The notes under the pieces: model-generated
Databases searched by the model: none
Told to the model about the DNA's origin: nothing
What the model saw: the letters and a program-made list of their open reading frames with translations, nothing else
Part shown: positions 1 to 8,790 of the stretch, piece after piece
How the letters are laid out: every line of letters begins with the position of its first letter
Position numbering within the stretch: position 1 is the stretch's first letter
Position numbers and translations under genes: made by a program
From: Arthrobacter sp. B1805
GTDB taxonomy: Bacteria; Actinomycetota; Actinomycetes; Actinomycetales; Micrococcaceae
DNA length: 64,000 nucleotides
Direction of reading: 5' to 3'
Assembly: GCF_002929745.1 (NCBI RefSeq)
Contig: NZ_PJIQ01000013.1
Location: 35,264 to 99,263, forward strand

Positions 1-59
1 CTTCGTGTGGCCGGCCGGTGATCCTGGCCGGCCACACTACTACTCCAGCTAGGAAGACC

Positions 60-1088
60 ATGCCACTCATCTCACTGCGGAACGTCACCAAGAGCTTTCC
101 CCCGGGACGCCGCGGCGATCCCGTTGTCCATGCCATCGACAACGTGAGCCTGGACATCGAGGCAGGGGAGATCTTCGGGATCATCGGGTACTCCGGAGCA
201 GGCAAGAGCACCCTGGTCCGATTGATCAATGCCCTCGAGAAAGCCACGAGCGGCGAGATCGTCGTCGACGGACACCAGGTCACGAATGTCCCTGACCGCC
301 AGTTGCGCACACTGCGCCTGGACATCGGCATGATCTTCCAGCAGTTCAACCTCTTCAACGCGAAGACCGTCTGGAACAACGTGGCGTATCCCCTCCGCGT
401 CGCGGGCAGGACGCGGGATGAGATCCAGGCCCGCGTCACCGAGCTGCTGGATTTCGTGGGGCTCGCGGACAAGGCCTCGAACTATCCCGAGCAGCTCTCC
501 GGCGGGCAGAAGCAGCGCGTCGGCATCGCTCGTGCTCTGGCGACCTCGCCCAAGATCCTCCTCGCGGACGAGGCGACGTCGGCCCTTGATCCTGAGACCA
601 CCCACGAAGTGCTCCGGCTCCTGCGCCGGGTGAATGAGGAGCTGGGAATCACCATCGTGGTCATCACACACGAGATGGATGTCATCCAGACCCTCGCCAC
701 CAAGGTGGCGGTCATGGACGGAGGACGCATCGTGGAGCAGGGAGAGGTGTTCGACGTCTTCTCCAATCCCCGCGAGGCGTCGTCCCGACGGTTCGTCTCC
801 ACGGTGGTGCGCGGAATCCCGTCTCCCGACGAACTGTCCGTCCTCCGCGAGCGGCATACCGGGCGTATCGTCACCTTCTCCTTCCGTGACGGCGACTCCT
901 CGCAGGCATCCGTCTTCCTCGAGCTGGCCGCCGCGGGCGTGGAGTTCGAACTCGTCTACGGCGGGATCAACGACATCCGCGGACGAGCCTTCGGTCACCT
1001 CACCCTCGCCCTGACCGGACAGGACGCCGTCATCACCTCGACACTGCAGACCATGGCCGGCCGGATCGCCGTGAAGGAGCTCGCCTGA
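60..1088 (+). CDS. metN: methionine ABC transporter ATP-binding protein
   Basis: This is the ATPase of a D/L-methionine importer; it energises uptake from the cytoplasmic face of the membrane. The 342-residue product has Walker A GYSGAGKST (about 43-51), signature LSGGQKQR (146-153), Walker B ILLADE (166-171) and a switch histidine in VITHEMD. About 80 C-terminal residues match the NIL regulatory domain typical of MetN. I take the ATG at 60, where family similarity begins; an upstream in-frame start at 18 would add an unrelated leader. It overlaps metI by one base (TGATG). The binding protein MetQ is not downstream and, if clustered, lies left of the window. Confidence 0.93.
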   Translation: MPLISLRNVTKSFPPGRRGDPVVHAIDNVSLDIEAGEIFGIIGYSGAGKSTLVRLINALEKATSGEIVVDGHQVTNVPDRQLRTLRLDIGMIFQQFNLFNAKTVWNNVAYPLRVAGRTRDEIQARVTELLDFVGLADKASNYPEQLSGGQKQRVGIARALATSPKILLADEATSALDPETTHEVLRLLRRVNEELGITIVVITHEMDVIQTLATKVAVMDGGRIVEQGEVFDVFSNPREASSRRFVSTVVRGIPSPDELSVLRERHTGRIVTFSFRDGDSSQASVFLELAAAGVEFELVYGGINDIRGRAFGHLTLALTGQDAVITSTLQTMAGRIAVKELA

Positions 1089-1747
1089 TGGAAGACCTCA
1101 TTCCCCTGACCCCGCAACTCTGGGAAGCCACGTACGAGACGCTGTACATCGTCGGGCTGAGCCTCCTCTTCGGAGGCCTGGGCGGACTCCTTCTGGGTAT
1201 CGGCCTCTACACCACCAGGTCCGGCAGCATCCTGGGCAACCGCGCGGTGTTCGGTACCTTGAACGTCATCGTCAACATCTTCCGGCCGATCCCGTTCATC
1301 ATCTTCCTGGCGGCCGCCCAACCCCTCGCCCGGGCGGTCACGGGAACCGGAATCGGCAACAGCGCGATCATCTTCACGCTGTCCCTCGCGGCCACCTTCG
1401 GCATCAGCCGGATCGTCGAGCAGAACCTTCTGACCGTCCAGCCGGGCGTCATCGAAGCGGCGCGGTCCGTCGGGGCAGGACGCCTGCGGATCATCCTGAC
1501 CATCCTCATCCCGGAGGCCCTGGGACCCCTGATCCTGGGCTACACCTTCATCTTCGTAGCCCTCGTCGACATGTCAGCAGTGGCCGGAAGCGTCGGTGGC
1601 GGTGGACTGGGCAACTTCGCCATCCAGTACGGCTACCGGCAGTTCAACCCGGTGGTGACCTGGGCCGCGGTGATCGTGATCGTCCTGCTCGTCCAGGCCG
1701 TCCAGCTACTGGGCAACGTCCTGGCTCGCCGAGTACTCAGGCGCTGA
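1088..1747 (+). CDS. metI: methionine ABC transporter permease
   Basis: This is the membrane channel subunit of the MetNIQ importer. The 219-residue length is normal for MetI. It has about five hydrophobic segments and the conserved cytoplasmic EAA loop (EAARSVGAGRL followed by a PEA motif, about residues 118-140) that contacts the ATPase. Its ATG shares one base with the metN stop, so the two are translationally coupled. A GC-rich hairpin follows at 1790-1816. Confidence 0.93.
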   Translation: MEDLIPLTPQLWEATYETLYIVGLSLLFGGLGGLLLGIGLYTTRSGSILGNRAVFGTLNVIVNIFRPIPFIIFLAAAQPLARAVTGTGIGNSAIIFTLSLAATFGISRIVEQNLLTVQPGVIEAARSVGAGRLRIILTILIPEALGPLILGYTFIFVALVDMSAVAGSVGGGGLGNFAIQYGYRQFNPVVTWAAVIVIVLLVQAVQLLGNVLARRVLRR

Positions 1748-1789
1748 TCGCCTCGGGCCGGCAGGGCCGTCCGCCCGTGAGCTGCCGGG

Positions 1790-1816
1790 GGACCGCCGGC
1801 GGGTCGGCGGCGGTCC
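1790..1816 (+). terminator. possible terminator after metNI
   Basis: Perfect 9-base inverted repeat (1790-1798 with 1808-1816) about 40 bases after the metI stop. There is no T-run, so this is a hairpin call only. Confidence 0.35.
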
Positions 1817-1942
1817 TGTCACCGCGGGCTGTTCCGCGCCACTGCCGGGCTGGGTCGAGGACCTGCTCCGCGCCACTGGCATCGTGGCCGTGCTGAGCCG
1901 CCCGCCATGCGGTGGTCGCTCCGGCCTGGCCGGCCCCGACGG

Positions 1943-2323
1943 CTACTCCCCGAGGAGGTAACCCGCGAGCCAGGCGATGGCGTCCGGCTCGGACGAGAAG
2001 AGCCTGGTCGAGTGGATGGCGCGGGAGCTCTGCGCCGCCAGCACACGGTCCACGGGCGTGTCACCCAGCATTGCTGCGGCAAGGACACGATGATCGTCCG
2101 CGAAAGCATGACTCGCGGCGGCGCTGATACTGAAGATTCCGCCCAGGTCGATCAGGATCGCATAGGGCACGCTGTCGACGAACAGGAAGCTGCTCTCCAG
2201 CACGTCCTGTGCATCCTCAACCTCCACGATCGTGCCCGGCTGCCAGGTCAGGCGGATCATCCCGTCGTCGAGTCTGGTCAGCCGACCCCTGCCTCCTGCA
2301 ACCTGTATCGATTCCGCCGTCAC
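1943..2323 (-). CDS. STAS/SpoIIAA-like hypothetical protein
   Basis: The 126-residue cytoplasmic protein has a strand-helix pattern resembling SpoIIAA/STAS-type actinobacterial proteins: a short beta-rich start, then FVDSVPYAILIDLGGI, a helical segment, and a C-terminal part with HSTRLFSSEPDAIAWLAGYL. The segment ending in a 'seeing the relative as one moves along' AIAWL helix is common in such proteins. The start is a GTG at 2323 without a clear ribosome-binding site. Function is unknown; the fold assignment is inference from sequence feel. It may be co-oriented with the next two hypothetical genes upstream (2350-3736). Confidence 0.6.
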   Translation of the reverse strand: MTAESIQVAGGRGRLTRLDDGMIRLTWQPGTIVEVEDAQDVLESSFLFVDSVPYAILIDLGGIFSISAAASHAFADDHRVLAAAMLGDTPVDRVLAAQSSRAIHSTRLFSSEPDAIAWLAGYLLGE

Positions 2324-2349
2324 TCGAACTCACCCATCGAAGTCCCCGT

Positions 2350-2754
2350 TCAGTTCAGTGAGGCCGCGTTTGCCGAGCGTGCTCCTCGTGGCACGGTTCG
2401 TTCCCTCACCAGCCACCAGACGCCGTCGGGCGTGTACCCCCGCTGGTGGCCGATGCTCGCCTGGTACGCCTCGGACGCCCGTGTGACGAGGTTCCGGTGC
2501 ACCCATTCCCGGACGGAGTCCCGTGCAACGAGCTCCGACGGCTGCCGCTCGAATGCGTCCTGGGAGAGGCGGACCGCGATTCCGAACGGGCCCCGGAAGT
2601 CGCCCCGGCGTCCTTCGAAGTGCGCGGTCAGCATGCCGGAGCGGGCTTCCACCGATACCAGGCTCAGATTCCTGACCTCCGGGCAGTGCGCGAAGGCCTC
2701 TTCCGCCGCCTCGACGTACTCCTCGTGGCGGGGCCTCGTAAGGACAACGGTCAC
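2350..2754 (-). CDS. hypothetical protein, 134 residues
   Basis: I do not recognise this protein. I chose the GTG at 2754 because AGGAGG lies nine bases upstream; the reading frame stays open further upstream, but that part is low-complexity and unlike a protein. The product is soluble and charged, begins with VTVVLTRPRHEEYVEAAEEA and ends near GVWWLVRERTVPRG. It shares orientation with its neighbours. A 12-base direct repeat (GACACCCTCTTC twice, about 2808-2831) lies just upstream of the start. Confidence 0.6.
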   Translation of the reverse strand: MTVVLTRPRHEEYVEAAEEAFAHCPEVRNLSLVSVEARSGMLTAHFEGRRGDFRGPFGIAVRLSQDAFERQPSELVARDSVREWVHRNLVTRASEAYQASIGHQRGYTPDGVWWLVRERTVPRGARSANAASLN

Positions 2755-2890
2755 AACCCAACTCCTCCTGCAGGCATGCTTCTCTACCGAGGGCTCCACC
2801 CCCTTGGACACCCTCTTCGACACCCTCTTCGGAGCCGCAGCCCGAACGGATGGGAACGGGTTGGTCAACAGGCAGCAGTGCTCGTTGTGC

Positions 2891-3317
2891 CTACTGCAGG
2901 AAAGATCGGAACATGGCCAGTCCCACCACGCCGAAGAGCACGCAGAGGAGTCCGGTCGACAGCCGCTGGCGGGCGGCGGGGACGCCGGGTACTGCTGACT
3001 GGTCGGGGTTCGCCGTGTTGTAGAGCACCTTGAACGGTGCGCCGATGATGTGCTGGCAGGGCCCGAAGACATCACCCCGGCCGGAACGCCGCGCACCGGC
3101 GCGGTCCAGGAACTCGTACGACGGCGCGAATCGATGCCGGCCGCGGGAAAACCCCGTCCGGCCCGTGCAGGACCCCGGTGACTGTTCCGGAGGCCTCGGC
3201 CCAGCCCTTCCACGCCCGGCGTCGACGGAGCGACACGAGCAAGGACCCTCCCACCAGCAGAACACCCAGTACGAGGACGAGAGCGGGAACGATCAGGAAG
3301 ACACCCGTGATCTCCAT
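2891..3317 (-). pseudogene. DUF3592-type membrane protein, frameshifted
   Basis: Two frames together make one DUF3592-like protein. The first runs from the ATG at 3317 and encodes a membrane helix plus ASGTVTGVLHGPDG. The second carries APSYEFLDRAG, GAPFKVLYNTANPDQ and a C-terminal membrane helix, ending at 2891. The switch falls near a run of GGG-AAAA-CCCC at 3145-3155. Removing one base restores a 141-residue reading frame, close to the intact 138-residue paralogue next door (two bases away). It could be a true pseudogene or a homopolymer sequencing error. Confidence 0.75.
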
Positions 3318-3319
3318 GG

Positions 3320-3736
3320 TTATTCCGGGAAGAGGCCGATGAAGAAATAGAAGGCCAGCGCGATTGCCACCAGGAAGGGAATGGCGCAGCCCAGCGTCTG
3401 GCGGGTCTGGGACGACTGGTGGAATGACCGGGAGGGACTCGTCGGGTTATAGGCCACCTCGATGGTGCTTCCGGGAACGAGTACCTCGGCGCTGGGGATC
3501 TCGGACTGGCCCGCAAAGAAGAATCCGTGTGCGTCCACGAACTGGTATGAGAGGTAATAGCGGCGCTTCGGGGTCAATCCGCCAGCACCGCTGCTCCATT
3601 CCTTGACATGCCCGGTAACGGTGGCAGCTGTGCGCGGCCAAGCGGCGACAGCGCGCTCCTGCCGTCGCGTCGTTCGTATCGCGTGGATGATCGACACCGC
3701 GGCGACCACGACGAAGACCGCCCATCCGAGGTACAT
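3320..3736 (-). CDS. DUF3592 domain membrane protein
   Basis: The 138-residue protein has an N-terminal membrane helix (GWAVFVVVAAVSIIHAI), a central extracytoplasmic domain with TAATVTGHVKEW, the aromatic YYLSYQFVD strand and the typical EVAYNPTSPSRS, then a C-terminal helix (CAIPFLVAIALAFYFFIGL). This is the usual DUF3592 arrangement. Function is unknown. It is followed two bases later by a frameshifted paralogue, which suggests a tandem duplication. Confidence 0.75.
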   Translation of the reverse strand: MYLGWAVFVVVAAVSIIHAIRTTRRQERAVAAWPRTAATVTGHVKEWSSGAGGLTPKRRYYLSYQFVDAHGFFFAGQSEIPSAEVLVPGSTIEVAYNPTSPSRSFHQSSQTRQTLGCAIPFLVAIALAFYFFIGLFPE

Positions 3737-3999
3737 CGCGGTCCTCGCGGAAGCGTCCTGGGGGATATAGTTCGGGCCACCCGAGGAAGTATGCCAGCGG
3801 GAATGGCATGGTAGGCGCCGACTGGCCGGTCACACAAGCGTGTGGAGGGGCCCGAAAGGAGAGGCCGGCCGGCCGATTATAGGCACCCGTACCGCGGGGC
3901 GACAGGCCGAAGTGTCCCTGTGTCCGTGACCCGGCGGCGGGTACAGATGGAGAAGGTGCGGAACGGCCCCGCCCGAACCTCACAGCCCAGGGAGAGTCC

Positions 4000-4809
4000 T
4001 TGTACACCTCGGTCGCAGACCAGACCACCGACCAGCTCGGCGGACCGCTCAGTGTCCTCGTGCGGCAGAAGCGTGACCATGTGAAGCTCAACGGGCTGCT
4101 CGAGGAACTGCGCGGGACGTCCGGCGAAGCACAGGCTTCCGTGCTGCTCGACGTCTACCGCCTGGTGTTCCCTCACGCCTTCGCGGAGGAGTCCGTCCTC
4201 TGGCCCGTCATGCGCCGGGTACTACCCGACGGCGATGAACTCACCCTCGAGGTGGAACGCGAGCACCAGGAGGTCAACGAGCTCGTAACGACACTCGAGG
4301 GACTCGAGGACGGCTCGCCGGAACGGGCAGACGTCCTGGCGCGGCTCGTCGAGGTTCTCGACGATGACGTCCGCGACGAGGAGGACGCGCTGTTTCCGCG
4401 GCTTCAGGCTCGGGTCTCGCGGAGGGAGTTGCAGGTGTTGGGCGTGCTCTGGGAAGCAGTCCGGAGCATCGCCCCGACACGTGCCCATCCCGTCGTGGCC
4501 CGGCGGCCGCCCGGCAACGTGGTCGCCGCTCTGCCGCTGTCGGTGCTCGACCGGGCACGCGATCTCGTGGACCATGCCGTCCTGCGTGCTCCGGAGCGGT
4601 TGGCGCCCCTGCTGCACGGGACGAGTTCGGTGCTGGCACGAGCCTCGCACAGCGTGGAAGTGCTTCCCATCATGCGATCCGGTGAGGATCCCTCCACACG
4701 ATTCATCGGGGGCAGGCCGCCGTTCCCCTGGGGGACCGTCGTCGTAGCCGCCGCCGCTGCCGGCCTGGCTGCCGCCGCGATCCGGTCGACCGCCGGGCGT
4801 CGGTCCTAG
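4000..4809 (+). CDS. hemerythrin HHE domain protein with C-terminal membrane helix
   Basis: Residues about 15-145 form a hemerythrin-like helical bundle with metal-ligand candidates in KRDHVKLNGLL, PHAFAEESVLWP, EREHQEVNELV and DEEDALFPRL, consistent with a di-iron O2/NO or redox-sensing HHE domain. The rest is a linker ending in an Ala-rich hydrophobic helix (WGTVVVAAAAAGLAAAAI), so the protein is probably tail-anchored in the membrane. The start is TTG at 4000, chosen because GGAG sits five bases upstream. The ligand (iron or other) is inferred from the family. Confidence 0.8.
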   Translation: MYTSVADQTTDQLGGPLSVLVRQKRDHVKLNGLLEELRGTSGEAQASVLLDVYRLVFPHAFAEESVLWPVMRRVLPDGDELTLEVEREHQEVNELVTTLEGLEDGSPERADVLARLVEVLDDDVRDEEDALFPRLQARVSRRELQVLGVLWEAVRSIAPTRAHPVVARRPPGNVVAALPLSVLDRARDLVDHAVLRAPERLAPLLHGTSSVLARASHSVEVLPIMRSGEDPSTRFIGGRPPFPWGTVVVAAAAAGLAAAAIRSTAGRRS

Positions 4810-4961
4810 CGCTTCGCATACCGTCCGTCCACCTCCACGCCGCAGAGCGGATGCGACGTGGCGCAGTCGGACCGAACCGGTGTGTACTGGGGCGATAGCG
4901 CTACCCGCACGCCTGGAGTCGACGGCGGCCGCGGACCTGATGCGAGGAGAGGATGACACCG

Positions 4962-5117
4962 ATGGACACCCGATGCCCCACGTGCGGCTCCGACCTGCTG
5001 GAACTGGGCGAGGACCAGTGGCCCGCCGAGGGGCCCGTTCCCGCCGGAACGATCGCCGTCTTCCAGTGCGAGCAGAACCACCGCGTCACCGTCGGGACCT
5101 CGCAGGTCCAGGCCTAA
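4962..5117 (+). CDS. small zinc-ribbon protein
   Basis: The 51-residue product begins MDTRCPTCGSDLLELG and later has FQCEQNHRV, giving a CxxC plus CxxxH set that can bind zinc. I favour the ATG at 4962 because GAGGAGAGG (4944-4952) is nine bases upstream; the ATG at 4953 would add MTP and sits too close to it. Third codon positions are nearly all G/C, supporting real coding. The last four bases overlap the stop of the convergent gene. Function is unknown. Confidence 0.65.
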   Translation: MDTRCPTCGSDLLELGEDQWPAEGPVPAGTIAVFQCEQNHRVTVGTSQVQA

Positions 5118-5356
5118 GCCGTTCCCCGAGCTCCAGCATCCGCGTCCTCGATGATGCGAGTGAGTTCGTCCCGCAGCGCCTCGGCCTCCCGGACGGTGAG
5201 TTCGAGGCGTTCGCCCTGTTCGACCCAGCCGACGCTGACCAGCGGCCGTCCCTGACTGTCCTCGGAGCTGGACAGTCCGACGGCGAGCGCCCGCCCGCCG
5301 GTCTGCGTGACGTCACCGACGATCAGCTCGCCGCCGTCATCCTGTGCAATTGCCAT
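5114..5356 (-). CDS. hypothetical protein, 80 residues
   Basis: A small acidic soluble protein: a beta-rich N-terminal half with RPLVSVGWVEQGERLELTV, then a helix (EAEALRDELTRIIEDAD). AAGGAG lies seven bases before the ATG, a strong start. The TAG stop overlaps the TAA of the convergent zinc-ribbon gene. I do not recognise the family. A TAGCAT hexamer about 35 bases upstream may be the -10. Confidence 0.65.
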   Translation of the reverse strand: MAIAQDDGGELIVGDVTQTGGRALAVGLSSSEDSQGRPLVSVGWVEQGERLELTVREAEALRDELTRIIEDADAGARGTA

Positions 5357-5504
5357 GACTTCACTCCTTCGTCGGGCTGACCGGTTCCTCCCATGCTAGG
5401 CGCGTGCGGGACGGCGGTGTCCAGCACCGGTCCGTCGCGCACGTCGGGCTTGCGACGTGGCCGTCCGGCCGGGGTGCTGGCGCGTCACCTGTCGGTGCGT
5501 CGAT

Positions 5505-5951
5505 TCAGCCGGCATCCGCAGGACGTATCGCGAGATTCCGGTGCAGCAGCTCGAAGCCCTCGTGCCTCAGCGCATCCCGATCGATGTCGTCCGGCAGCAG
5601 TACCGCGGTGACCCTGCTGTCGCGGATCGTCGCCCCCGCCGTTCCGCGCTCGAGCGGTGCGCACTCCAACCCGACGCCGATACCCTCCTCGACGAGCAGG
5701 CAGACGGCGTCGCTTCCGCTGCCCGGCACCGGCGTCGCCGCGAAGTACTCGACACCGTCACGCTGCGCGAGGAACCGGGTGCTGCCGAGGTCCACTCCGT
5801 CGAGGTCCGTCCGGATGGTCAGGATGTCCTGGTCGGACTGTTCCTGCCGCAGGAGGCCAAGTACCGGACCGGTCGAGCAGCCGGTGGCACCGAACGCAAG
5901 GAGGGTCACGACAGCTACCGCGAGGCCGGAACGGACGGGCAGCGTGGGCAT
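5505..5951 (-). CDS. predicted lipoprotein, unknown function
   Basis: The ATG at 5951 gives a 148-residue protein with a type II signal peptide: MPTLPVRSG, a hydrophobic core, then a lipobox-like ATGC at about residues 22-25. The remainder is an exported domain with ILTIRTDLDGVDLGSTRFL and a paired-cysteine possibility (CLLVEEG and LECAPL). An upstream in-frame start at 6044 would run into the divergent promoter and break the signal peptide, so I reject it. GGAGG precedes the start at short spacing. Function is not recognised. Confidence 0.7.
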   Translation of the reverse strand: MPTLPVRSGLAVAVVTLLAFGATGCSTGPVLGLLRQEQSDQDILTIRTDLDGVDLGSTRFLAQRDGVEYFAATPVPGSGSDAVCLLVEEGIGVGLECAPLERGTAGATIRDSRVTAVLLPDDIDRDALRHEGFELLHRNLAIRPADAG

Positions 5952-5990
5952 GCGCCTCCTCGATAGGTTGCTGGACGGCAGGTGGTGCTT

Positions 5991-6021
5991 CCAGCCTAGC
6001 GGCGGGTGCCACCTAGGCTGG
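5991..6021. promoter_or_regulatory. divergent promoter with mirrored -10 hexamers
   Basis: A perfect 9-base inverted repeat (5991-5999 and 6013-6021) places TAGGCT on each strand. The plus copy (6014-6019) ends six bases before the SDR ATG at 6026, a leaderless arrangement. The minus copy (5993-5998) lies about 42 bases before the lipoprotein start. No good -35 is visible. Confidence 0.55.
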
Positions 6022-6025
6022 GGCC

Positions 6026-6838
6026 ATGGATTCCTCGAAGGCACTGTCCGGACGTACGTTCGTCGTCACAGGGGTGAGCCGCCGCAAGGGCATCGGCTAC
6101 GCAGTAGCGTCCCGCCTCGCAAGCATGGGTGCCAGCCTCTACCTGCACCACTACGCTCCGCATGACGCCGAGCAGCCCTGGGGCGCGGACAGTATCGAGG
6201 ACGTCACCGGCGGCATCCGTGCTCGATTGCAGGACGGTGCAACCCTCGCCGACGGAGGGATCGACCTCGGCCGGCACGACGGCGGGGAGCGGCTGATCAT
6301 GCAGGCACGTGACGCCCTGGGCCACCTCGACGGACTCGTCTGCAACCACGCGAGGAGCGGGGGAGACGGCCGGCTCGCGGATATGTCCTGGTCGGACCTC
6401 GATGCGCACTGGCAGGTCAACACACGCTCCACCATCCTGGCGACGAAGCACTTCGCGGAACAGCACGATGGGCGCGAGGGCGGCCGCGTCATCTGGATGA
6501 CCTCGGGCCAGGTCAGCGGGCCGATGACCGGCGAGATCGCCTACGCTGCGTCGAAGGCCGCGCTCGCCGGACTGACCGCGTCCGTGGCCGACGACCTCGT
6601 GGACCGGGGCATCCTGCTCAACACCGTGAACCCCGGACCGGTCAATACGGGCTACCTCGACGACGACACCGCCGACCGCCCGCTCGACACACTCCGAGAG
6701 GTTCTCGACCATTTCCCGTCCGGTCGCTTCGGGGAACCCGACGATCCTGCGCGCCTCATCGCCTGGCTGCTCAGCGATGAGGGTCGCTGGATGGTCGGCC
6801 AGGTCCTCAGCACCGAGGGTGGCTTCCGGAGGTGGTGA
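6026..6838 (+). CDS. SDR family oxidoreductase
   Basis: A short-chain dehydrogenase/reductase of 270 residues. It has the nucleotide-binding TGVSRRKGIGYAVA (about 15-28), an active-site serine in MTSGQVSGP and the catalytic YAASK (about 172-176), followed by the NPGPVNTGYL segment common to SDRs. The substrate is unknown. It has no Shine-Dalgarno sequence; TAGGCT ends six bases before the ATG, so translation is probably leaderless. It converges on the sugar-importer operon. Confidence 0.85.
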   Translation: MDSSKALSGRTFVVTGVSRRKGIGYAVASRLASMGASLYLHHYAPHDAEQPWGADSIEDVTGGIRARLQDGATLADGGIDLGRHDGGERLIMQARDALGHLDGLVCNHARSGGDGRLADMSWSDLDAHWQVNTRSTILATKHFAEQHDGREGGRVIWMTSGQVSGPMTGEIAYAASKAALAGLTASVADDLVDRGILLNTVNPGPVNTGYLDDDTADRPLDTLREVLDHFPSGRFGEPDDPARLIAWLLSDEGRWMVGQVLSTEGGFRRW

Positions 6839-6856
6839 AGCCCTCCCGCTGATCCA

Positions 6857-7828
6857 TCACCGGATGCCGCTGCGGGCAAGGCCCTGCACGAAGTACTTCT
6901 GGAAGGCCAGGAACATGATGATGATCGGCGTGATCGAGACCAGCGCCAGAGCCATGATGGCGCCGTAGTCAGCGCCGTACTGGCCCCGCAGGTACAGCAG
7001 GCCGATGGGGAGCGTGAACAGCTGGCTGTCCTTGAGCGCGATCAGCGGCCATGCGAAATCGTTCCACTGGTACATGACCGTCAGCAGCACGAGGACCGCG
7101 ATGAGCGGTCTGCACAGCGGCAGGACGATCTGCAGGAAGATCCGGAGCGTACCGGCGCCGTCGACCTTCGCGGCCTCGATGAGTTCGTCCGGTATGGCGA
7201 TTATGAACTGCCGCGCGAGGAAGATCCCGAAGGCCGAAGCCGCCGATGGGAGGATGACGGCCCAGAAGGTGCCGTAGATGCCGAGTTCCGTGACGAGGCG
7301 GAACTGCGCCACCATCAGCACCTGCACGGGGATCATCATGGTGCTCAGCACCAGGAGGAAGATGGCGCCTTTCCCACGGAAGTCCAGCTCGGCGAACGCA
7401 TAGCCCGCGAGCAGGTTCACGCTGACCGTCAGGACCGTGACGATCGCGGTGATCACCACCGAGTTCCCGAACCAGGTCGCCGTGGGGAAGCTGCCGAACA
7501 CCGTCCTGAAGTTGTCGAGCGTCCACGAGGACGGCCAGATGCGCAGCTCGCGGCTGAAGACGTCAGCGTTCGGGGAGAAGGCGAGGGTGACCATCCAGTA
7601 GAGCGGGAACATCATCACCAGTCCGACGACGACCGCGGCGACGAGGCGGGCGACGGCCGATGCCCGCTGGGCCGGTGGCACCCGCCTGGTGCGCGGAACA
7701 AAAGCGGCGGGGCCGACGCCGACCGCGGCCGGCCGGGCCGGAGCGCTATCGCCCTGCGCGTGAAGTGGTTGATCCATCGGCATCCCTGTCCTGGTCGTCC
7801 GGGGGCGGGCGGTCGTCCTGCGTGTCAT
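6857..7828 (-). CDS. CUT1 carbohydrate ABC transporter permease (MalG-like)
   Basis: Second permease of a sugar importer, 323 residues with six predicted membrane helices after a long charged N-terminal tail. The EAA loop is EAAKVDGAGTLRIF, and the C-terminal FVQGLARSGIR is typical of MalG/UgpE proteins. The ATG at 7828 overlaps the stop of the preceding permease (ATGA), so the full-length start is kept. An inner MPMDQPL start remains possible. No ATPase gene is adjacent. Confidence 0.88.
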   Translation of the reverse strand: MTRRTTARPRTTRTGMPMDQPLHAQGDSAPARPAAVGVGPAAFVPRTRRVPPAQRASAVARLVAAVVVGLVMMFPLYWMVTLAFSPNADVFSRELRIWPSSWTLDNFRTVFGSFPTATWFGNSVVITAIVTVLTVSVNLLAGYAFAELDFRGKGAIFLLVLSTMMIPVQVLMVAQFRLVTELGIYGTFWAVILPSAASAFGIFLARQFIIAIPDELIEAAKVDGAGTLRIFLQIVLPLCRPLIAVLVLLTVMYQWNDFAWPLIALKDSQLFTLPIGLLYLRGQYGADYGAIMALALVSITPIIIMFLAFQKYFVQGLARSGIR

Positions 7829-8790
7829 CCCGCGGTGTCGCGTGAACGGTTACTGCGCCACTGGATCGCCGTGAAGGCGAGGGTGAGCAGGAAGATCACG
7901 ATGCCGATCGCCGCAGCATAGCTCTGGTCGCGCGTCACGAATCCGTTCTCGTAGGCGTAGGTAACGAGCACCGACGTCGAGCGTCCCGGGCCTCCACCCG
8001 TCATCACGAAGATGGTGTCGAAGACCTGGAAGGAATAGATGACGTCCATGATCAGCAGGAAGAAGGTGGACGGACCGACGAGCGGGACGGTGAGGTACCG
8101 GAACTGCTGCCAGGATCCGGCGCCCTCGAGCCGGGCGGCCTCGTAGAGTTCGGGAGAGATGCCCTGCAGGCCCGCCAGGTAGATGACCATGTTGAATCCC
8201 ACGCGGATCCAGAGGGTCACCAGGATGATCGATGCGAAGGCCGCAGAGCCCTGCGACTGCCACGGGACGGTAGCCAGGCCGCCCTCGCGCAGCAGCTTGT
8301 TGATGATGCCCGTCGCCTCGTCGAACAGCAGCACGCCCATGAGTGCGGTAGCGACGCCCGAGATCACCATCGGCAGGTAGATGAGGGTGCGGAACAGTTT
8401 CCGCGCGGGCAGCACGGAGTTCATGAGCACAGCGAGGCCCAGCCCGAGGGCCAGGCTCAGGGGGACGGTGATGAGGGTGAACACGGCGGTGTTCCACGCG
8501 GACTGCCAGAACGTGGAGTCGGCGACGAGGCGCTGGTAGTTCTCGAGTCCCACCCAGCCGCTCGCCCCGAAGCCGCCCGATTCCTGGAAGCTGATGAGGA
8601 ACGCCCAGCCCAGGGGCAGGAACAGGAAGATACCCAGCAGGATCAGGTTGGGTCCGAGGAAGCCGTAGGAGGTCAGGGTGGCCCGCCTCTGCCGGGAAGT
8701 CCTCCCGGGCTGCACGGCGTAGGTCGCTGCCGGGGAGGACGGCGGCCCTGTGTCGGTCGACTCCTCCCGGGCGGAGGTGCCGGCGGACAT
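7825..8790 (-). CDS. CUT1 carbohydrate ABC transporter permease (MalF-like)
   Basis: First permease of the same importer, 321 residues. It has six membrane helices, an FLGPNLILLGIFLFLPLGWA first helix and the EAA loop EAARLEGAGSWQQF. The ATG overlaps the TGA of the binding-protein gene, and its own stop overlaps the next permease, so the three are one translationally coupled operon. The transported sugar cannot be read from sequence. Confidence 0.88.
   Translation of the reverse strand: MSAGTSAREESTDTGPPSSPAATYAVQPGRTSRQRRATLTSYGFLGPNLILLGIFLFLPLGWAFLISFQESGGFGASGWVGLENYQRLVADSTFWQSAWNTAVFTLITVPLSLALGLGLAVLMNSVLPARKLFRTLIYLPMVISGVATALMGVLLFDEATGIINKLLREGGLATVPWQSQGSAAFASIILVTLWIRVGFNMVIYLAGLQGISPELYEAARLEGAGSWQQFRYLTVPLVGPSTFFLLIMDVIYSFQVFDTIFVMTGGGPGRSTSVLVTYAYENGFVTRDQSYAAAIGIVIFLLTLAFTAIQWRSNRSRDTAG

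Noticed and set aside
1907..2998. Long plus-strand frame of 363 codons
   Set aside because: It is antisense to the two small minus-strand genes and reads as low-complexity Arg/Ser/Thr-rich peptide without a recognisable domain or ribosome-binding site.
2350..3516. 388-codon minus-strand frame including the 134-residue gene
   Set aside because: The upstream two thirds lie across the DUF3592 genes in another frame and are Arg/Ser/Pro-rich. A good Shine-Dalgarno supports the GTG at 2754 instead.
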